Origin: Paenibacillus sp. MMS18-CY102
GTDB taxonomy: Bacteria > Bacillota > Bacilli > Paenibacillales > Paenibacillaceae
Reading direction: 5' to 3'
Assembly (NCBI RefSeq): GCF_009789195.1
Contig: NZ_WSTC01000041.1
Location: 1 to 46,989, forward strand
DNA length: 46,989 nucleotides
Shown piece after piece: positions 8,649 to 17,862 of the stretch. Below the pieces are notes generated by a model. The model worked only from the letters and a program-made list of their open reading frames with translations, had not been told where the DNA came from and did no database searches. Numbering within the stretch: position 1 is the stretch's first letter; each line of letters opens with the position of its first letter. Both the position numbers and the translations under genes were made by a program.

Positions 8649-11600
8649 TTACGTTGTTGTTTTTTTCGAATACAACGTGCCCCATAGTCCGCTGTTAACA
8701 GCGTTAACCGCACGAATTCGGAACGTATGCGTCGTATTCGGCAGGAAGCCCGTTGCTGTATAGCTCGTTACATTCCCTACATTGACGACTACGCCATCGA
8801 TTTCAATCTCATAGCCCGTCGCACCTGCAATCGCTGCCCAGCTTAATGCCATAGAGGTGCTTGCAGCCGTGAACGTGATTGAAGCCGGTGTGCCTAGAAT
8901 TGTGCGAGTCGGCACAGGCGAACTCCAGTCGCTCGTTCCGCTCGCATTCTTAGAACGGATTCGAACATTGTACTCCGTATCTGTTACTAAACCTGTCTTG
9001 GTATAGCTTGTTCCCGCAGTAGAAACGATCGTTCCATTAAAATCAAGCTCATAGTTTGTTGCACCTGCTACTGCCGGCCACACCACAGTAATCGACGTGC
9101 TCGCAGTTGAAGTCGCACCCGTAATGGTTGTTGGCGCTGGAATCGTTGGTTTCGCCAATGCAGTGCTCCAGAGGCTTGCATTGTCTACATTCAAGGCACG
9201 GATTTTATAAGAATGAGCTGAACCCGTAAGCAGTCCCGAATGCGTGTAACTCGTTACATTCCCTACATTGGTTACGACGCCATCAGCATCAATCTCATAA
9301 GCAGTTGCACCTGGAATGGCTGCCCAACTCAACGTCATATCCGTGCTGCCTGCAGCTGCGGCAAGCGTTGGCGTTGTCAGCAGCGTCTTCACCGTTACTG
9401 GCGAGCTCCAGTCACTGTTACCGCTAGCATTCTTCGTGCGAACGCGAAGCGTGTAACCCGTATCCTGTACCAAGCCCGTCACTGTCCGGCTTGTATAGTT
9501 TGCATAGCTAATGATTGATCCATTTACTTCTAGATCATAGCCGGTTGCACCTGTCGATGCTGCCCATGCCACGTTCAACGTCGTATTGCTTGGAGATACC
9601 GCGCTTGTAATCGTCGATGCTGCTGGTATCGTCGATTTGGCTAACGCCGCACTCCACAAACTTGCGTTATCTGCATTTAATGCGCGGATTTTGTAGGAAT
9701 GGGAGGTTCCTGTTGCTAATCCCATGAACACACGATTCGTTAAATTCCCTACATTGGTCACGACACCGTCAGCATCGATCTCGTATGCCGTCGCGCCTGG
9801 AATAGCCGCCCAGCTTAATGCCATGTCCGTGCTGCCTGGTACTGCGGCGAGCGTCGGCGTTGTCAACAATGTTTTCACAGATACCGGTGCGCTCCAGTCA
9901 CTCACGCCACCAGTGTTTTTGGAGCGAATGCGGAAGGTATAAAGCGTATCTGCCGTCAGGCCGCTTCTCGCTGAACTTGTGCCCGTTACCGCTACCGCAG
10001 TTCCGTTGATTTCTAGATCATATCCGGTTGCTCCCGTTACTGCCGTCCATGTTACGGTTGCCGTCGTGCTCGTTGCTGAAGTTGCGCTTACGATCGATGT
10101 TGGCGCTGGAATCGTGCTCTTCGTCAACACTGCGCTCCACAAGCTTGCATTGTCTGCATTCAGGGCGCGAATCTTGTAGTTATGTGCCGTTCCTGTCAGC
10201 AGTCCTGTATGCGTGAAGCTCGTGACATCGCCTACGTTCGTTACTGTGCCATCGGCATCAATTTCATAAGAAGTTGCACCTGTTACTGCCGGCCATGCCA
10301 GCGTAATGTCATTACTTGCCGATGTGCCTGCCAATGTCGGCGTAACCAACAATGTTTTCACCGTATATGGCGCGCTCCAGTCACTCACACCGCTTGCATT
10401 CTTGGAACGAATACGAAGCGTATATGCCGTATCCGGCGTTAAGTTAGACACCGGACGGCTTGTGTAGTTCGTGAACGAAAGAATAGATCCATTTACTTCC
10501 AGATCGTAGCCCGTTGCGCCCGCCGCCGCATTCCAATTGACTGTCAGGCTCGTACTGGTTGGCGATACTGCGCTTGTAATTGTCGTCGGTCCCGAAACTG
10601 TAACTTTCGTTACCGCATTGCTCCACAAGCTTGCGTTATCTGCATTTAATGCGCGGATTTTGTAGGAATGGGAGGTGCCTGTTGCTAATCCCGTGTGCAC
10701 ATAATTCGTTACATTCCCTACATTGGTCACGACGCCATCAGCATCGATCTCATATGCCGTGGCACCTGGAATAGCCGCCCAACTTAAGGTCATGTCCGTG
10801 CTGCCCGGCGTTGCAGTCAGTGTTGGCGTTGTGATCAATGTTTTCACCGTTACCGGCGCGCTCCAGTCGCTTACGCCACCTGTGTTTTTGGAGCGAATAC
10901 GGAATGTATAAAGCGTGTCTGCCGTCAGGCCGCTTCTCGCTGAACTTGTGCCCGTTACCGCTACCGCAGTTCCGTTGATTTCTAGATCATATCCGGTAGC
11001 TCCCGTTACTGCCGTCCATGTTACGGTTGCCGTCGTGCTTGTTGCTGAAGTTGCGCTCACGATCGATGTTGGCGCTGGAATCGTGCTCTTCGCCAACACT
11101 GCGCTCCACAAGCTTGCATTGTCTGCATTCAGGGCGCGAATCTTGTAGTTATGTGCCGTTCCTGTTAGCAGTCCAGTATGCGTGAAGCTCGTGACATCGC
11201 CTACGTTCGTTACTGTGCCATCGGCATCAATTTCATAAGAAGTTGCACCCGCTACTGCCGGCCATGCCAGCGTAATGTCATTACTTGCCGAGGTGCCTGC
11301 CAATGTCGGCGTAGCCAACAATGTTTTCACCGTATATGGCGCGCTCCAGTCACTCACACCGCTTGCATTCTTGGAACGAATACGAAGCGTATATGCCGTA
11401 TCCGGCGTTAAGTTAGACACCGGACGGCTTGTGTAGTTCGTGAACGAAAGAATAGATCCGTTTACTTCTAGATCGTAGCCCGTTGCGCCTGCCGCCGCAT
11501 TCCAATTGACTGTCAGGCTCGTACTAGTTGGCGACACCGCGCTTGTAATTGTCGTCGGTCCCGAAATTGTAGCTTTCGTTACTGCATTGCTCCACAAGCT

Positions 11601-13322
11601 TGCGTTATCTGCATTTAATGCGCGGATTTTGTACGAATGGGAGGTTCCTGTTGCTAATCCCGTGTGTACATAATTCGTTACATTCCCTACATTGGTCACG
11701 ACGCCATCAGCATCGATCTCATATGCCGTGGCACCTGGAATAGCCGCCCAACTTAAGGCCATGTCCGTGCTGCCCGGTGTTGCAGTCAGTGTTGGCGTTG
11801 TGATCAATGTTTTCACCGTTACCGGTGCGCTCCAGTCGCTTACGCCACCTGTGTTTTTGGAGCGAATACGGAATGTATACGCCGTATCTGCCGTCAGCCC
11901 GCTTCTCGTCGAACTCGTGCCCGTTACCGCTACCGCGGTTCCGTTAATTTCTAGATCATATCCTGTAGCTCCGGTTACCGCCGTCCACGTTACGGTTGCC
12001 GTCGTGCTCGTTGCTGATGTTGCGCTTACGATCGATGTTAGTGCTGGAACCGTGCTCTTAGTAATTTCAGCGCTCCATGCACTAGCGTTATCTAGGTTAA
12101 CCGCTCTCACTTTATACTTATGAGACGTCCCTTCAACCAGCCCACTGTGTGTGTAGCTATTCACATTGCCCACATTTATTGTGTTACCGTCTGCGATTAT
12201 TTCGTATGACGTCGCTCCCGGAATTGCTGGCCACGTCAGAGTAATATCCGTATTACTTGAAGTCCCACTTACCGTTGGTGTAGTAAGCAATACTTTCGTT
12301 GTGATCAGTTCGCTCCAATCACTATAGGACGCACTGTTAACCGCCCTGATTCTAAATGTGTGCGAACTATCTGATACTAGATTGTTTTTAAATAACGAGA
12401 GCGCTTGATCTACTGACTCTACTACGCCGTCGTATTCCACTTCGAACTTCTTAATGTTATTTGATGTAGCCCAACTGAAATTTAATGATTTGTTCGTCGC
12501 TACAACTGTTATGTTGCTCGGTACCATCGGACTTGCTGAGTAACTAAACGGAATGCTCCAAGTACCGCCAACCGCTCTCACTTTATAGGTATGTAACGAT
12601 GCCGCTACGAGACCCGTTTGGGTATAGCTAGTGTTGCTCCCCACTTGAACGACTGCACCGTCAACTTCCACTTCATAACCCGACGCCCCAGCTACTGTCG
12701 TCCAATTTAAAGTAATGCTATCTGTGGTTGAACTCGCCGTAACAGTAGGTGTTGCAATGTTTTCTGGCAGGAACCCATGTGGTTCAGTATCGTTGTAATA
12801 CCAATAATTCAAACGTGACTCGAAATCTACCACTTTCTTAGAGTCTGCATCGATTACATAATACATTGCTGGGTAAACTTCATATAATCTTGGAGTTGTA
12901 TTGCCGTACACATCAGTAAACGAAGTATCGGGGACTTGCCCATCTATAGCAGTTGTTTTTACAATAAAGTAGCGTGTCATTGTTACTTTCACTCTAAATG
13001 CATGCGGTATGTATCCTGTATATTGCGAATAGTAAGAACCATACTCTACATTCTCTATTTCCCCAACATTAGAAGCGTCTGCGTGCTGTGTGTTAATAAT
13101 AGAGATGCCTACAGCATGAAATGGCCTGTAACGATCCCAAATCAACTTCGTTAACTGCCCGTTGATCGTCACATCATTCGTCGTGCTTGCTCCTAGCTGG
13201 TATGTATTGTCTGCGCTAGAAAGGGACCATACTTGTGCTCCAAATGCTTTTCCTGGTTGGCTGATGATACCCGATGTTAATACAAGGGTACAAGCTAGCA
13301 ATAGTGCAATAAAACGTTTCAT
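8649..13322 (-). CDS. Large secreted protein with about 17 fibronectin type III domains
   Basis: 1557 residues. A Sec signal peptide (about 1-29, cut near AFGA) is followed by a unique region (about 30-188) and then about 17 fibronectin type III repeats of about 80 residues to the C-terminus. Two repeat types alternate: one with the pattern AYEIDADG...NVGNV...ALNADNASLWS, the other with GYDLEVNG...RIRSKNASGVSDWSAP. No LPXTG signal, membrane anchor or catalytic domain is visible, so it is probably secreted or held non-covalently. It is likely an adhesin, matrix or scaffolding protein. AGGAGG lies seven bases before the ATG. The gene stands alone between hpf and the glycan operon and has its own terminator. 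Confidence 0.9.
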   Translation of the reverse strand: MKRFIALLLACTLVLTSGIISQPGKAFGAQVWSLSSADNTYQLGASTTNDVTINGQLTKLIWDRYRPFHAVGISIINTQHADASNVGEIENVEYGSYYSQYTGYIPHAFRVKVTMTRYFIVKTTAIDGQVPDTSFTDVYGNTTPRLYEVYPAMYYVIDADSKKVVDFESRLNYWYYNDTEPHGFLPENIATPTVTASSTTDSITLNWTTVAGASGYEVEVDGAVVQVGSNTSYTQTGLVAASLHTYKVRAVGGTWSIPFSYSASPMVPSNITVVATNKSLNFSWATSNNIKKFEVEYDGVVESVDQALSLFKNNLVSDSSHTFRIRAVNSASYSDWSELITTKVLLTTPTVSGTSSNTDITLTWPAIPGATSYEIIADGNTINVGNVNSYTHSGLVEGTSHKYKVRAVNLDNASAWSAEITKSTVPALTSIVSATSATSTTATVTWTAVTGATGYDLEINGTAVAVTGTSSTRSGLTADTAYTFRIRSKNTGGVSDWSAPVTVKTLITTPTLTATPGSTDMALSWAAIPGATAYEIDADGVVTNVGNVTNYVHTGLATGTSHSYKIRALNADNASLWSNAVTKATISGPTTITSAVSPTSTSLTVNWNAAAGATGYDLEVNGSILSFTNYTSRPVSNLTPDTAYTLRIRSKNASGVSDWSAPYTVKTLLATPTLAGTSASNDITLAWPAVAGATSYEIDADGTVTNVGDVTSFTHTGLLTGTAHNYKIRALNADNASLWSAVLAKSTIPAPTSIVSATSATSTTATVTWTAVTGATGYDLEINGTAVAVTGTSSARSGLTADTLYTFRIRSKNTGGVSDWSAPVTVKTLITTPTLTATPGSTDMTLSWAAIPGATAYEIDADGVVTNVGNVTNYVHTGLATGTSHSYKIRALNADNASLWSNAVTKVTVSGPTTITSAVSPTSTSLTVNWNAAAGATGYDLEVNGSILSFTNYTSRPVSNLTPDTAYTLRIRSKNASGVSDWSAPYTVKTLLVTPTLAGTSASNDITLAWPAVTGATSYEIDADGTVTNVGDVTSFTHTGLLTGTAHNYKIRALNADNASLWSAVLTKSTIPAPTSIVSATSATSTTATVTWTAVTGATGYDLEINGTAVAVTGTSSARSGLTADTLYTFRIRSKNTGGVSDWSAPVSVKTLLTTPTLAAVPGSTDMALSWAAIPGATAYEIDADGVVTNVGNLTNRVFMGLATGTSHSYKIRALNADNASLWSAALAKSTIPAASTITSAVSPSNTTLNVAWAASTGATGYDLEVNGSIISYANYTSRTVTGLVQDTGYTLRVRTKNASGNSDWSSPVTVKTLLTTPTLAAAAGSTDMTLSWAAIPGATAYEIDADGVVTNVGNVTSYTHSGLLTGSAHSYKIRALNVDNASLWSTALAKPTIPAPTTITGATSTASTSITVVWPAVAGATNYELDFNGTIVSTAGTSYTKTGLVTDTEYNVRIRSKNASGTSDWSSPVPTRTILGTPASITFTAASTSMALSWAAIAGATGYEIEIDGVVVNVGNVTSYTATGFLPNTTHTFRIRAVNAVNSGLWGTLYSKKTTT
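9880..12062 (-). repeat. Tandem 969-bp near-identical repeat inside the fibronectin gene
   Basis: A block of four fibronectin domains (323 codons) recurs with an exact 969-bp period. A marker sequence beginning GCCCGTTACC occurs at 9981, 10950 and 11919. Domains 4-7 and 8-11 are almost identical at the DNA level, and domain 12 starts a third, partial copy. Differences are mostly single silent changes. Limits are approximate. Confidence 0.85.
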
Positions 13323-13468
13323 CCAATATCCTCCTAAAATCTATAATTCAAATCTAGTTAAAACCCTCCATCCTCCTTCCATATATTTCTTATAATTTAG
13401 ACAAATTGTTCCAGTTATCTCTTTGATCATAAAAATTCACAATTTTATAAAAATTAGATATTAAAAAA

Positions 13469-13530
<62 letters not shown>

Positions 13531-13588
13531 TCTGTATTCAATAATTCTATTTAAATGCAATAAACGAAAGCAATAATCATAGCTGAAT

Positions 13589-14746
13589 TTACGCCGACGA
13601 AGGGGTTCGTTCAACAAATAAACGACCTTCATAATAATCCGATACATTGCTCTGTTTCCGAATAATAGAACAAATACGATCAATATCTTCCGACGAGATA
13701 TCTGGATAGATTGGCAAGGTTAACACTCTCTCAGAGATATAGCGTGCTACGGGTGTATTATCAGCATTATACTTCCCCCGATAACATTCGAACATGTTAG
13801 TAAGCGGGTAGAAATACTTTCGAGCAACAATGTTCTCATCCGCAAGTACGGTGTGAAGTTCATCCCTAGTGCTACCAAATACTTTCTCATCAATTACCAC
13901 TGGGAAATAAGCGTAGTTTGATTTTACGCCGTTTTGTACTTGCCTTAATTGCAAGCCTTTAATATCAGACAACCGCTCCATATACATTGCCGTCACCCAT
14001 TTTCTCTGCTCGATATTATGGTCAATGTAACGTAGATTACATATTCCCATCGCTGCAGAGAATTCATTCATCTTCCCGTTCCCGCCACTAAATACAACAC
14101 TTTCAGGGGACTCAATCCCAAAGTTTTTGATTTTATAGAGACGTTTTTTATATTCTTCCTGGGCAAAGGTCAATACTCCGCCTTCAATGGAGTTAAATAC
14201 TTTAGTAGCATGTAAACTGAACATTGAGATATCACCATAGTTTCCAACTCCTTGACCATTACGCGTTATCCCGAAAGCATGTGCAGCATCGAAAATTACT
14301 TTAAGGTTGTATTTCTTAGCAACTCTATCAATTTCCTCAATATTACATATATTACCATAAACGTGGACAGGCATAATTGCAGATGTCTTCTCCGTAATAA
14401 GAGATTCAATATATGCTGCATCAAGCGTATGGTCATCCCACGTTATATCACCGAATACTGGAGTTAGCCCACGCCTAGTAATTGCATGAGTTGTTGACGC
14501 GAAAGTGAACGGGGTAGTAATGATTTCGCCTGACAACTCCAACGCCTCAATTGCCATCTCTAAAGCGATGTGTCCGTTCGTGAACAAGGAAACCTGCGGA
14601 ACTTGAAGGTAAGTCTCTAGTTCCGATTCTAGTCTCGCATGCTTTTCACCCATATTCGTCATCCATTGTGTTTCCCAAATAGACTGAATTTCATTAATAT
14701 ACTCCTCAAAAGGGGGCAATGAAGATTTCGTCACATTAATTTTCAA
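13589..14746 (-). CDS. DegT/DnrJ/EryC1/StrS-family sugar aminotransferase
   Basis: PLP-dependent enzyme that transfers an amino group to a nucleotide-linked keto-sugar. In the 385-residue product the PLP Schiff-base lysine is Lys182 in SLHATKVFN, and the cofactor-binding Asp153 lies in FDAAHAFG. The phosphate-binding region FTNGHIALEMAIEAL and the TPFTFASTTHAI segment are typical of the FdtB/VioA side of the family. The start is TTG 14746, five bases after AAGGAGGGC. It is the last gene of the minus-strand operon. The substrate is not determined; a 3- or 4-keto-6-deoxyhexose fits the neighbouring CDP-sugar genes. Confidence 0.9.
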   Translation of the reverse strand: MKINVTKSSLPPFEEYINEIQSIWETQWMTNMGEKHARLESELETYLQVPQVSLFTNGHIALEMAIEALELSGEIITTPFTFASTTHAITRRGLTPVFGDITWDDHTLDAAYIESLITEKTSAIMPVHVYGNICNIEEIDRVAKKYNLKVIFDAAHAFGITRNGQGVGNYGDISMFSLHATKVFNSIEGGVLTFAQEEYKKRLYKIKNFGIESPESVVFSGGNGKMNEFSAAMGICNLRYIDHNIEQRKWVTAMYMERLSDIKGLQLRQVQNGVKSNYAYFPVVIDEKVFGSTRDELHTVLADENIVARKYFYPLTNMFECYRGKYNADNTPVARYISERVLTLPIYPDISSEDIDRICSIIRKQSNVSDYYEGRLFVERTPSSA

Positions 14747-14769
14747 TGGAAGCCCTCCTTAAATTTCGC

Positions 14770-15516
14770 CTAGATGTCACCCTTCTCACATACGAAGAAA
14801 ATACTAGAGCATAGGTCAGGATACTGCTGTCCGAGTTCGTAACAACCATCCAAGTATTGTTTTGAAATAATATCAGTTTCGAGAAGACGGTCCCATTGAA
14901 AATTAGCTAGTGCTTTAAAGAAAATACCCGAACGATGGACAATTCGCAGCCCAGATTTCTTAATGTCTCTCTCCAAAGTATCTAATGAGTATGTAATACG
15001 ATGACCGTGAGCAGCCTCGGGTTCTGTCACAGCACTATTATGCGTAATTAACCCCATCTTCACAGCAATTTGCCTAGATGGCGCATTCGCATTGGGACAT
15101 ACAATGAAAAATCGCCCTATATCTGATAACCATTCATCGTTCACCTTCGCGAGTAGGGCCACAGGATCGTCCAAATGCTCCAGTACATGTGTCAACACAA
15201 CATTATCGTACTTAGAAGGAAGAACCGCCTCTTCAAATAGAGAGTGAACAAGCTTAACGCGATTACCAACTCGATTAGCTGCATAATCATGCGCTTCTTG
15301 CGAAGCTTCAACACAAGTGATGTCATCAAATAACGGTAAAAACCGGCTAGTAAAATCACCATTGTAACTGCCAAGCTCGAGCAAATTACCTTTTATTAAG
15401 AAAGGCTTGAACGAACGGAGCATATACGGATGCATAACATCCAAATCGAAGTTGTATGCATATTTACGCTCTCTGGTATCTTTAAGCTCTTCATCATAAT
15501 TTCGTTGACTGTTCAT
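14770..15516 (-). CDS. Class I SAM-dependent methyltransferase
   Basis: 248 residues. The SAM-binding glycine motif is LLELGSYNGDF near residue 45, followed by the acidic end of strand 2 (CVEASQEA) and the conserved VLTHVLEHLDDPVALL segment typical of Methyltransf_11/23 proteins. The gene overlaps the preceding propeller gene by ATGA and stands 23 bp before the aminotransferase gene, so it is part of one operon. O- or N-methylation of a sugar or glycan end is the likely role; the substrate is not visible in the sequence. Confidence 0.85.
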   Translation of the reverse strand: MNSQRNYDEELKDTRERKYAYNFDLDVMHPYMLRSFKPFLIKGNLLELGSYNGDFTSRFLPLFDDITCVEASQEAHDYAANRVGNRVKLVHSLFEEAVLPSKYDNVVLTHVLEHLDDPVALLAKVNDEWLSDIGRFFIVCPNANAPSRQIAVKMGLITHNSAVTEPEAAHGHRITYSLDTLERDIKKSGLRIVHRSGIFFKALANFQWDRLLETDIISKQYLDGCYELGQQYPDLCSSIFFVCEKGDI

Positions 15517-16451
15517 AGTGACTCCTTTAGACGTGCGATTCCAAAACCATGCTTACCAAACTCGTTGCCGTTATAGAGCAGATACATTTGATTATCAACG
15601 CTAAACAGATGAGGATAACACATCATATCAGAATCCCAACTGCCTGCAGAAATATCTATACCTGAGTCATCGTCATTTCGAACCCAATTTATTAGATCAA
15701 TTGAATATGCGTATCCGAGACGATAAGCTCTTGTACTATTGGTGCGAAAATCAGATGATTGCCTGTAACAGAAGAACATATGATATTTATTATTGAAATA
15801 AGCAACTGTCGGAAGTGCCTGACTTTCATCTACAAATTTATCATCAATTAGTTGTCTGTTGGATTTTTCCCAATTAACCCCATCATCGGAAACTGCATGA
15901 CCGATCTTGTAAGTACGATCCGGCTGTGCGTTCCCTTCGTATACCCTCCAGCCAGTCCCATAGATGTACCACATGTGGAACTTATCATTCATATGAAGTA
16001 CGAACGGATCTCCTACCAAATTTGGTTCGTACAGTGACGATGTTAATATCGGTCCATTGCCAAGCCGTTCAAATGTCTCTCCTTTGTCCGTAGACACAGC
16101 CAACCCGATTCCTGTATCGACAGAAACGGATCTTCTTCTCGTCCAGCCCGAGATGAATCCATATATTACTTCACCTCGCCTAACAACATTCATTGGGAAT
16201 ATGCCATGCTCATCAAAACAGCCTAATTCCCCTAACGGAATTACCATATTCGTGGATCGATTTATAATATGGGTAAAACTTTTATCAAAATCAACAAATG
16301 CAATGTGACTCAAATATTTACCATCATCCTGTACCCTGGTAGAAAAATAAACCCTTACAAAATTATCAAATACAAGCGTTTGGGGTGATTGCGCAAATAT
16401 TAACCCATGTTCAGCTGTGTCGAAAATTTTACCCAGTTTCTCCCATTCCAT
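15513..16451 (-). CDS. Cytosolic five-bladed beta-propeller glycosidase-like protein (copy 2)
   Basis: 312 residues without a signal peptide. Repeated blades with the pattern of GH43/GH130-type propellers are visible: VYFSTR near the start, GWTRRRSVSVDTGIGLAVSTDKGETFERLG, FHMWYIYGTGW, and KYHMFFCYRQSSDFR...YRLGYAYSIDLINW. It is a paralogue of the next gene upstream, aligning over its full length. It overlaps that gene by 1 bp and the methyltransferase gene by 4 bp. A cytosolic glycosidase or phosphorylase within a glycan-synthesis operon is unusual; it may act on a lipid- or nucleotide-linked sugar, or be a non-catalytic binder. Catalytic acids were not identified with confidence. Confidence 0.7.
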   Translation of the reverse strand: MEWEKLGKIFDTAEHGLIFAQSPQTLVFDNFVRVYFSTRVQDDGKYLSHIAFVDFDKSFTHIINRSTNMVIPLGELGCFDEHGIFPMNVVRRGEVIYGFISGWTRRRSVSVDTGIGLAVSTDKGETFERLGNGPILTSSLYEPNLVGDPFVLHMNDKFHMWYIYGTGWRVYEGNAQPDRTYKIGHAVSDDGVNWEKSNRQLIDDKFVDESQALPTVAYFNNKYHMFFCYRQSSDFRTNSTRAYRLGYAYSIDLINWVRNDDDSGIDISAGSWDSDMMCYPHLFSVDNQMYLLYNGNEFGKHGFGIARLKESL

Positions 16452-17425
16452 TAAATTAGATCCCCTTCGAGCTCCGCTAACCCGAAGCCATATTTCCCAA
16501 CCTCGTTACCGAGATAAAACATGTATATTTTTCCATCCAGTTCGAATACGTTAGGATAAGCGATCATTTCCGAGTCCCACCCCTCGGTAGAGATATCTAG
16601 TCCCACGCGCTCATCATCCCGCTTCCATGTCATTAAATCGTCAGAATAAGCGTATCCGATGCGATAACTATTATCTTTGTTTCTTCGGAAATCAATCGCT
16701 TGCCGATAGCAGAAAAACATATGGTATTTGTTGTTTCGATATATAATATCTGGACATGCTTGCGCCTCGTCTTCACCTAACTTATCCGTTATAAGATCCC
16801 TATTTACTTTCGTCCAATGAATGCCGTCTTGTGAGGTTGCCATTCGAATTTTGTACGTAATTTCAGTTCTGCCTTCATGTTCAAACCAGCTACGACCCGC
16901 AATGTAAGATAAATACCAGGTTCCATCAAATTTATTGATTTTCGGTGATGCTACAACAAATGGTTCATCTAACGAATACGATAAAACCGGTCCGTCGCCT
17001 AATTTATTAAAGGTCTTACCTCCATCCACACTCTTCGCACATCCAATAGCAACGTCGAATGGCACCGATTCGCAACGCGTCCAACCACCGTAATAAGCAA
17101 CGATTTTATCGTCATCCTGAATAGCAGAAAGCGGGTAGGTTCCGAACTCATCAAATGTGCCGGTATTGCCTAGCTGCAAACAAGGTTTGTCCGCTACTCC
17201 CAACACGCTAAACTTGTGATCCCTGCTTAAATCCACATATGCACTGTAGCTTACGTATTGTCCATTATTATCTGGTTTTGGCCTACAACTAAAATAAACT
17301 CTTATAAATGTATCAAAAATGATTACATTAGGTGCCTGCGCAAATTGATCCATCCATTCTGCTCGTTCTGGAATGGATGTCGGATCGAACACAATTCCTC
17401 TTTTCCTCCAACTCAATCTGCTCAT
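16451..17425 (-). CDS. Cytosolic five-bladed beta-propeller glycosidase-like protein (copy 1)
   Basis: 324 residues, no signal peptide. It shares with its downstream neighbour the segments VIIFDTFIRVYFS, GGWTRCESVPFDVAIGCAKS, KYHMFFCYRQAIDFR, YRIGYAYSDDLMTW and GWDSEMIAYPNVF...KIYMFYLGNEVGKYGFG, so the two are a tandem duplication that has since diverged. The start overlaps the acetyltransferase stop by ATGA. The fold assignment rests on the repeated WYLSY/FHMWY blade pattern. The function is inferred to be modification, trimming or recognition of the sugar made by this cassette. Confidence 0.7.
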   Translation of the reverse strand: MSRLSWRKRGIVFDPTSIPERAEWMDQFAQAPNVIIFDTFIRVYFSCRPKPDNNGQYVSYSAYVDLSRDHKFSVLGVADKPCLQLGNTGTFDEFGTYPLSAIQDDDKIVAYYGGWTRCESVPFDVAIGCAKSVDGGKTFNKLGDGPVLSYSLDEPFVVASPKINKFDGTWYLSYIAGRSWFEHEGRTEITYKIRMATSQDGIHWTKVNRDLITDKLGEDEAQACPDIIYRNNKYHMFFCYRQAIDFRRNKDNSYRIGYAYSDDLMTWKRDDERVGLDISTEGWDSEMIAYPNVFELDGKIYMFYLGNEVGKYGFGLAELEGDLI

Positions 17426-17862
17426 ATTAACTCCTTCATCATAAGCTGCGAAACAAGCGAATCTCCGCCCATTACCACAAACCCATTTTTAGTATAATAT
17501 GTAATTGCTTCCATGTTCGAAAGATCAACCTCTAACCAAATAGTTTGCATGCCATATTGAACCGCTCGTTTACAAACTAAATTTAATAATGTTTTTCCTA
17601 TGCCTTTATTCCGGCAATCTGCTGAAACCGCTATCTGAGCTAAATAAGCCTTTTTCCACGCGGTATCGTTGGCGTAGCACGCAATAAAGCCCAGTATACG
17701 TTCTCCTTCTCCGGCAACATATACGAGTGCATTCTGAGCTAGCTTAGTCGCATAACCCCCTAAATCTCCCACACGGTGATGAAGAGTTCTTGGGAAATCA
17801 TGATTGAAGTTGGCTAATAGACGTTCGATTTCGTCTACTGAGGTGATTTGTTTGATTTCCAC
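17422..17862 (-). CDS. GNAT-family N-acetyltransferase
   Basis: 146 residues. The acetyl-CoA pyrophosphate-binding motif A is visible as AYLAQIAVSADCRNKGIGKTLLNLVCKRA, followed by IWLEVDLSNMEAITYYTKNGFVVMG, the standard GNAT ending. GTG 17862 follows the WbqC-like stop codon directly and is preceded by GAGGTGG. The gene lies in the operon with a sugar aminotransferase, so N-acylation of the amino sugar is the natural guess, as in UDP-/dTDP-amino-sugar pathways. Confidence 0.85.
   Translation of the reverse strand: MEIKQITSVDEIERLLANFNHDFPRTLHHRVGDLGGYATKLAQNALVYVAGEGERILGFIACYANDTAWKKAYLAQIAVSADCRNKGIGKTLLNLVCKRAVQYGMQTIWLEVDLSNMEAITYYTKNGFVVMGGDSLVSQLMMKELI

Noticed and set aside
9880-12062. 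CRISPR-like regular repetition
   Set aside because: The period is 969 bp (and about 240 bp per domain) and is fully explained by protein-coding fibronectin repeats; there are no short direct repeats with unique spacers and no cas genes.
9240-12123. Repeated plus-strand reading frames opposite the fibronectin gene
   Set aside because: They recur at the 969-bp period of the fibronectin repeats and are antisense shadows of it.
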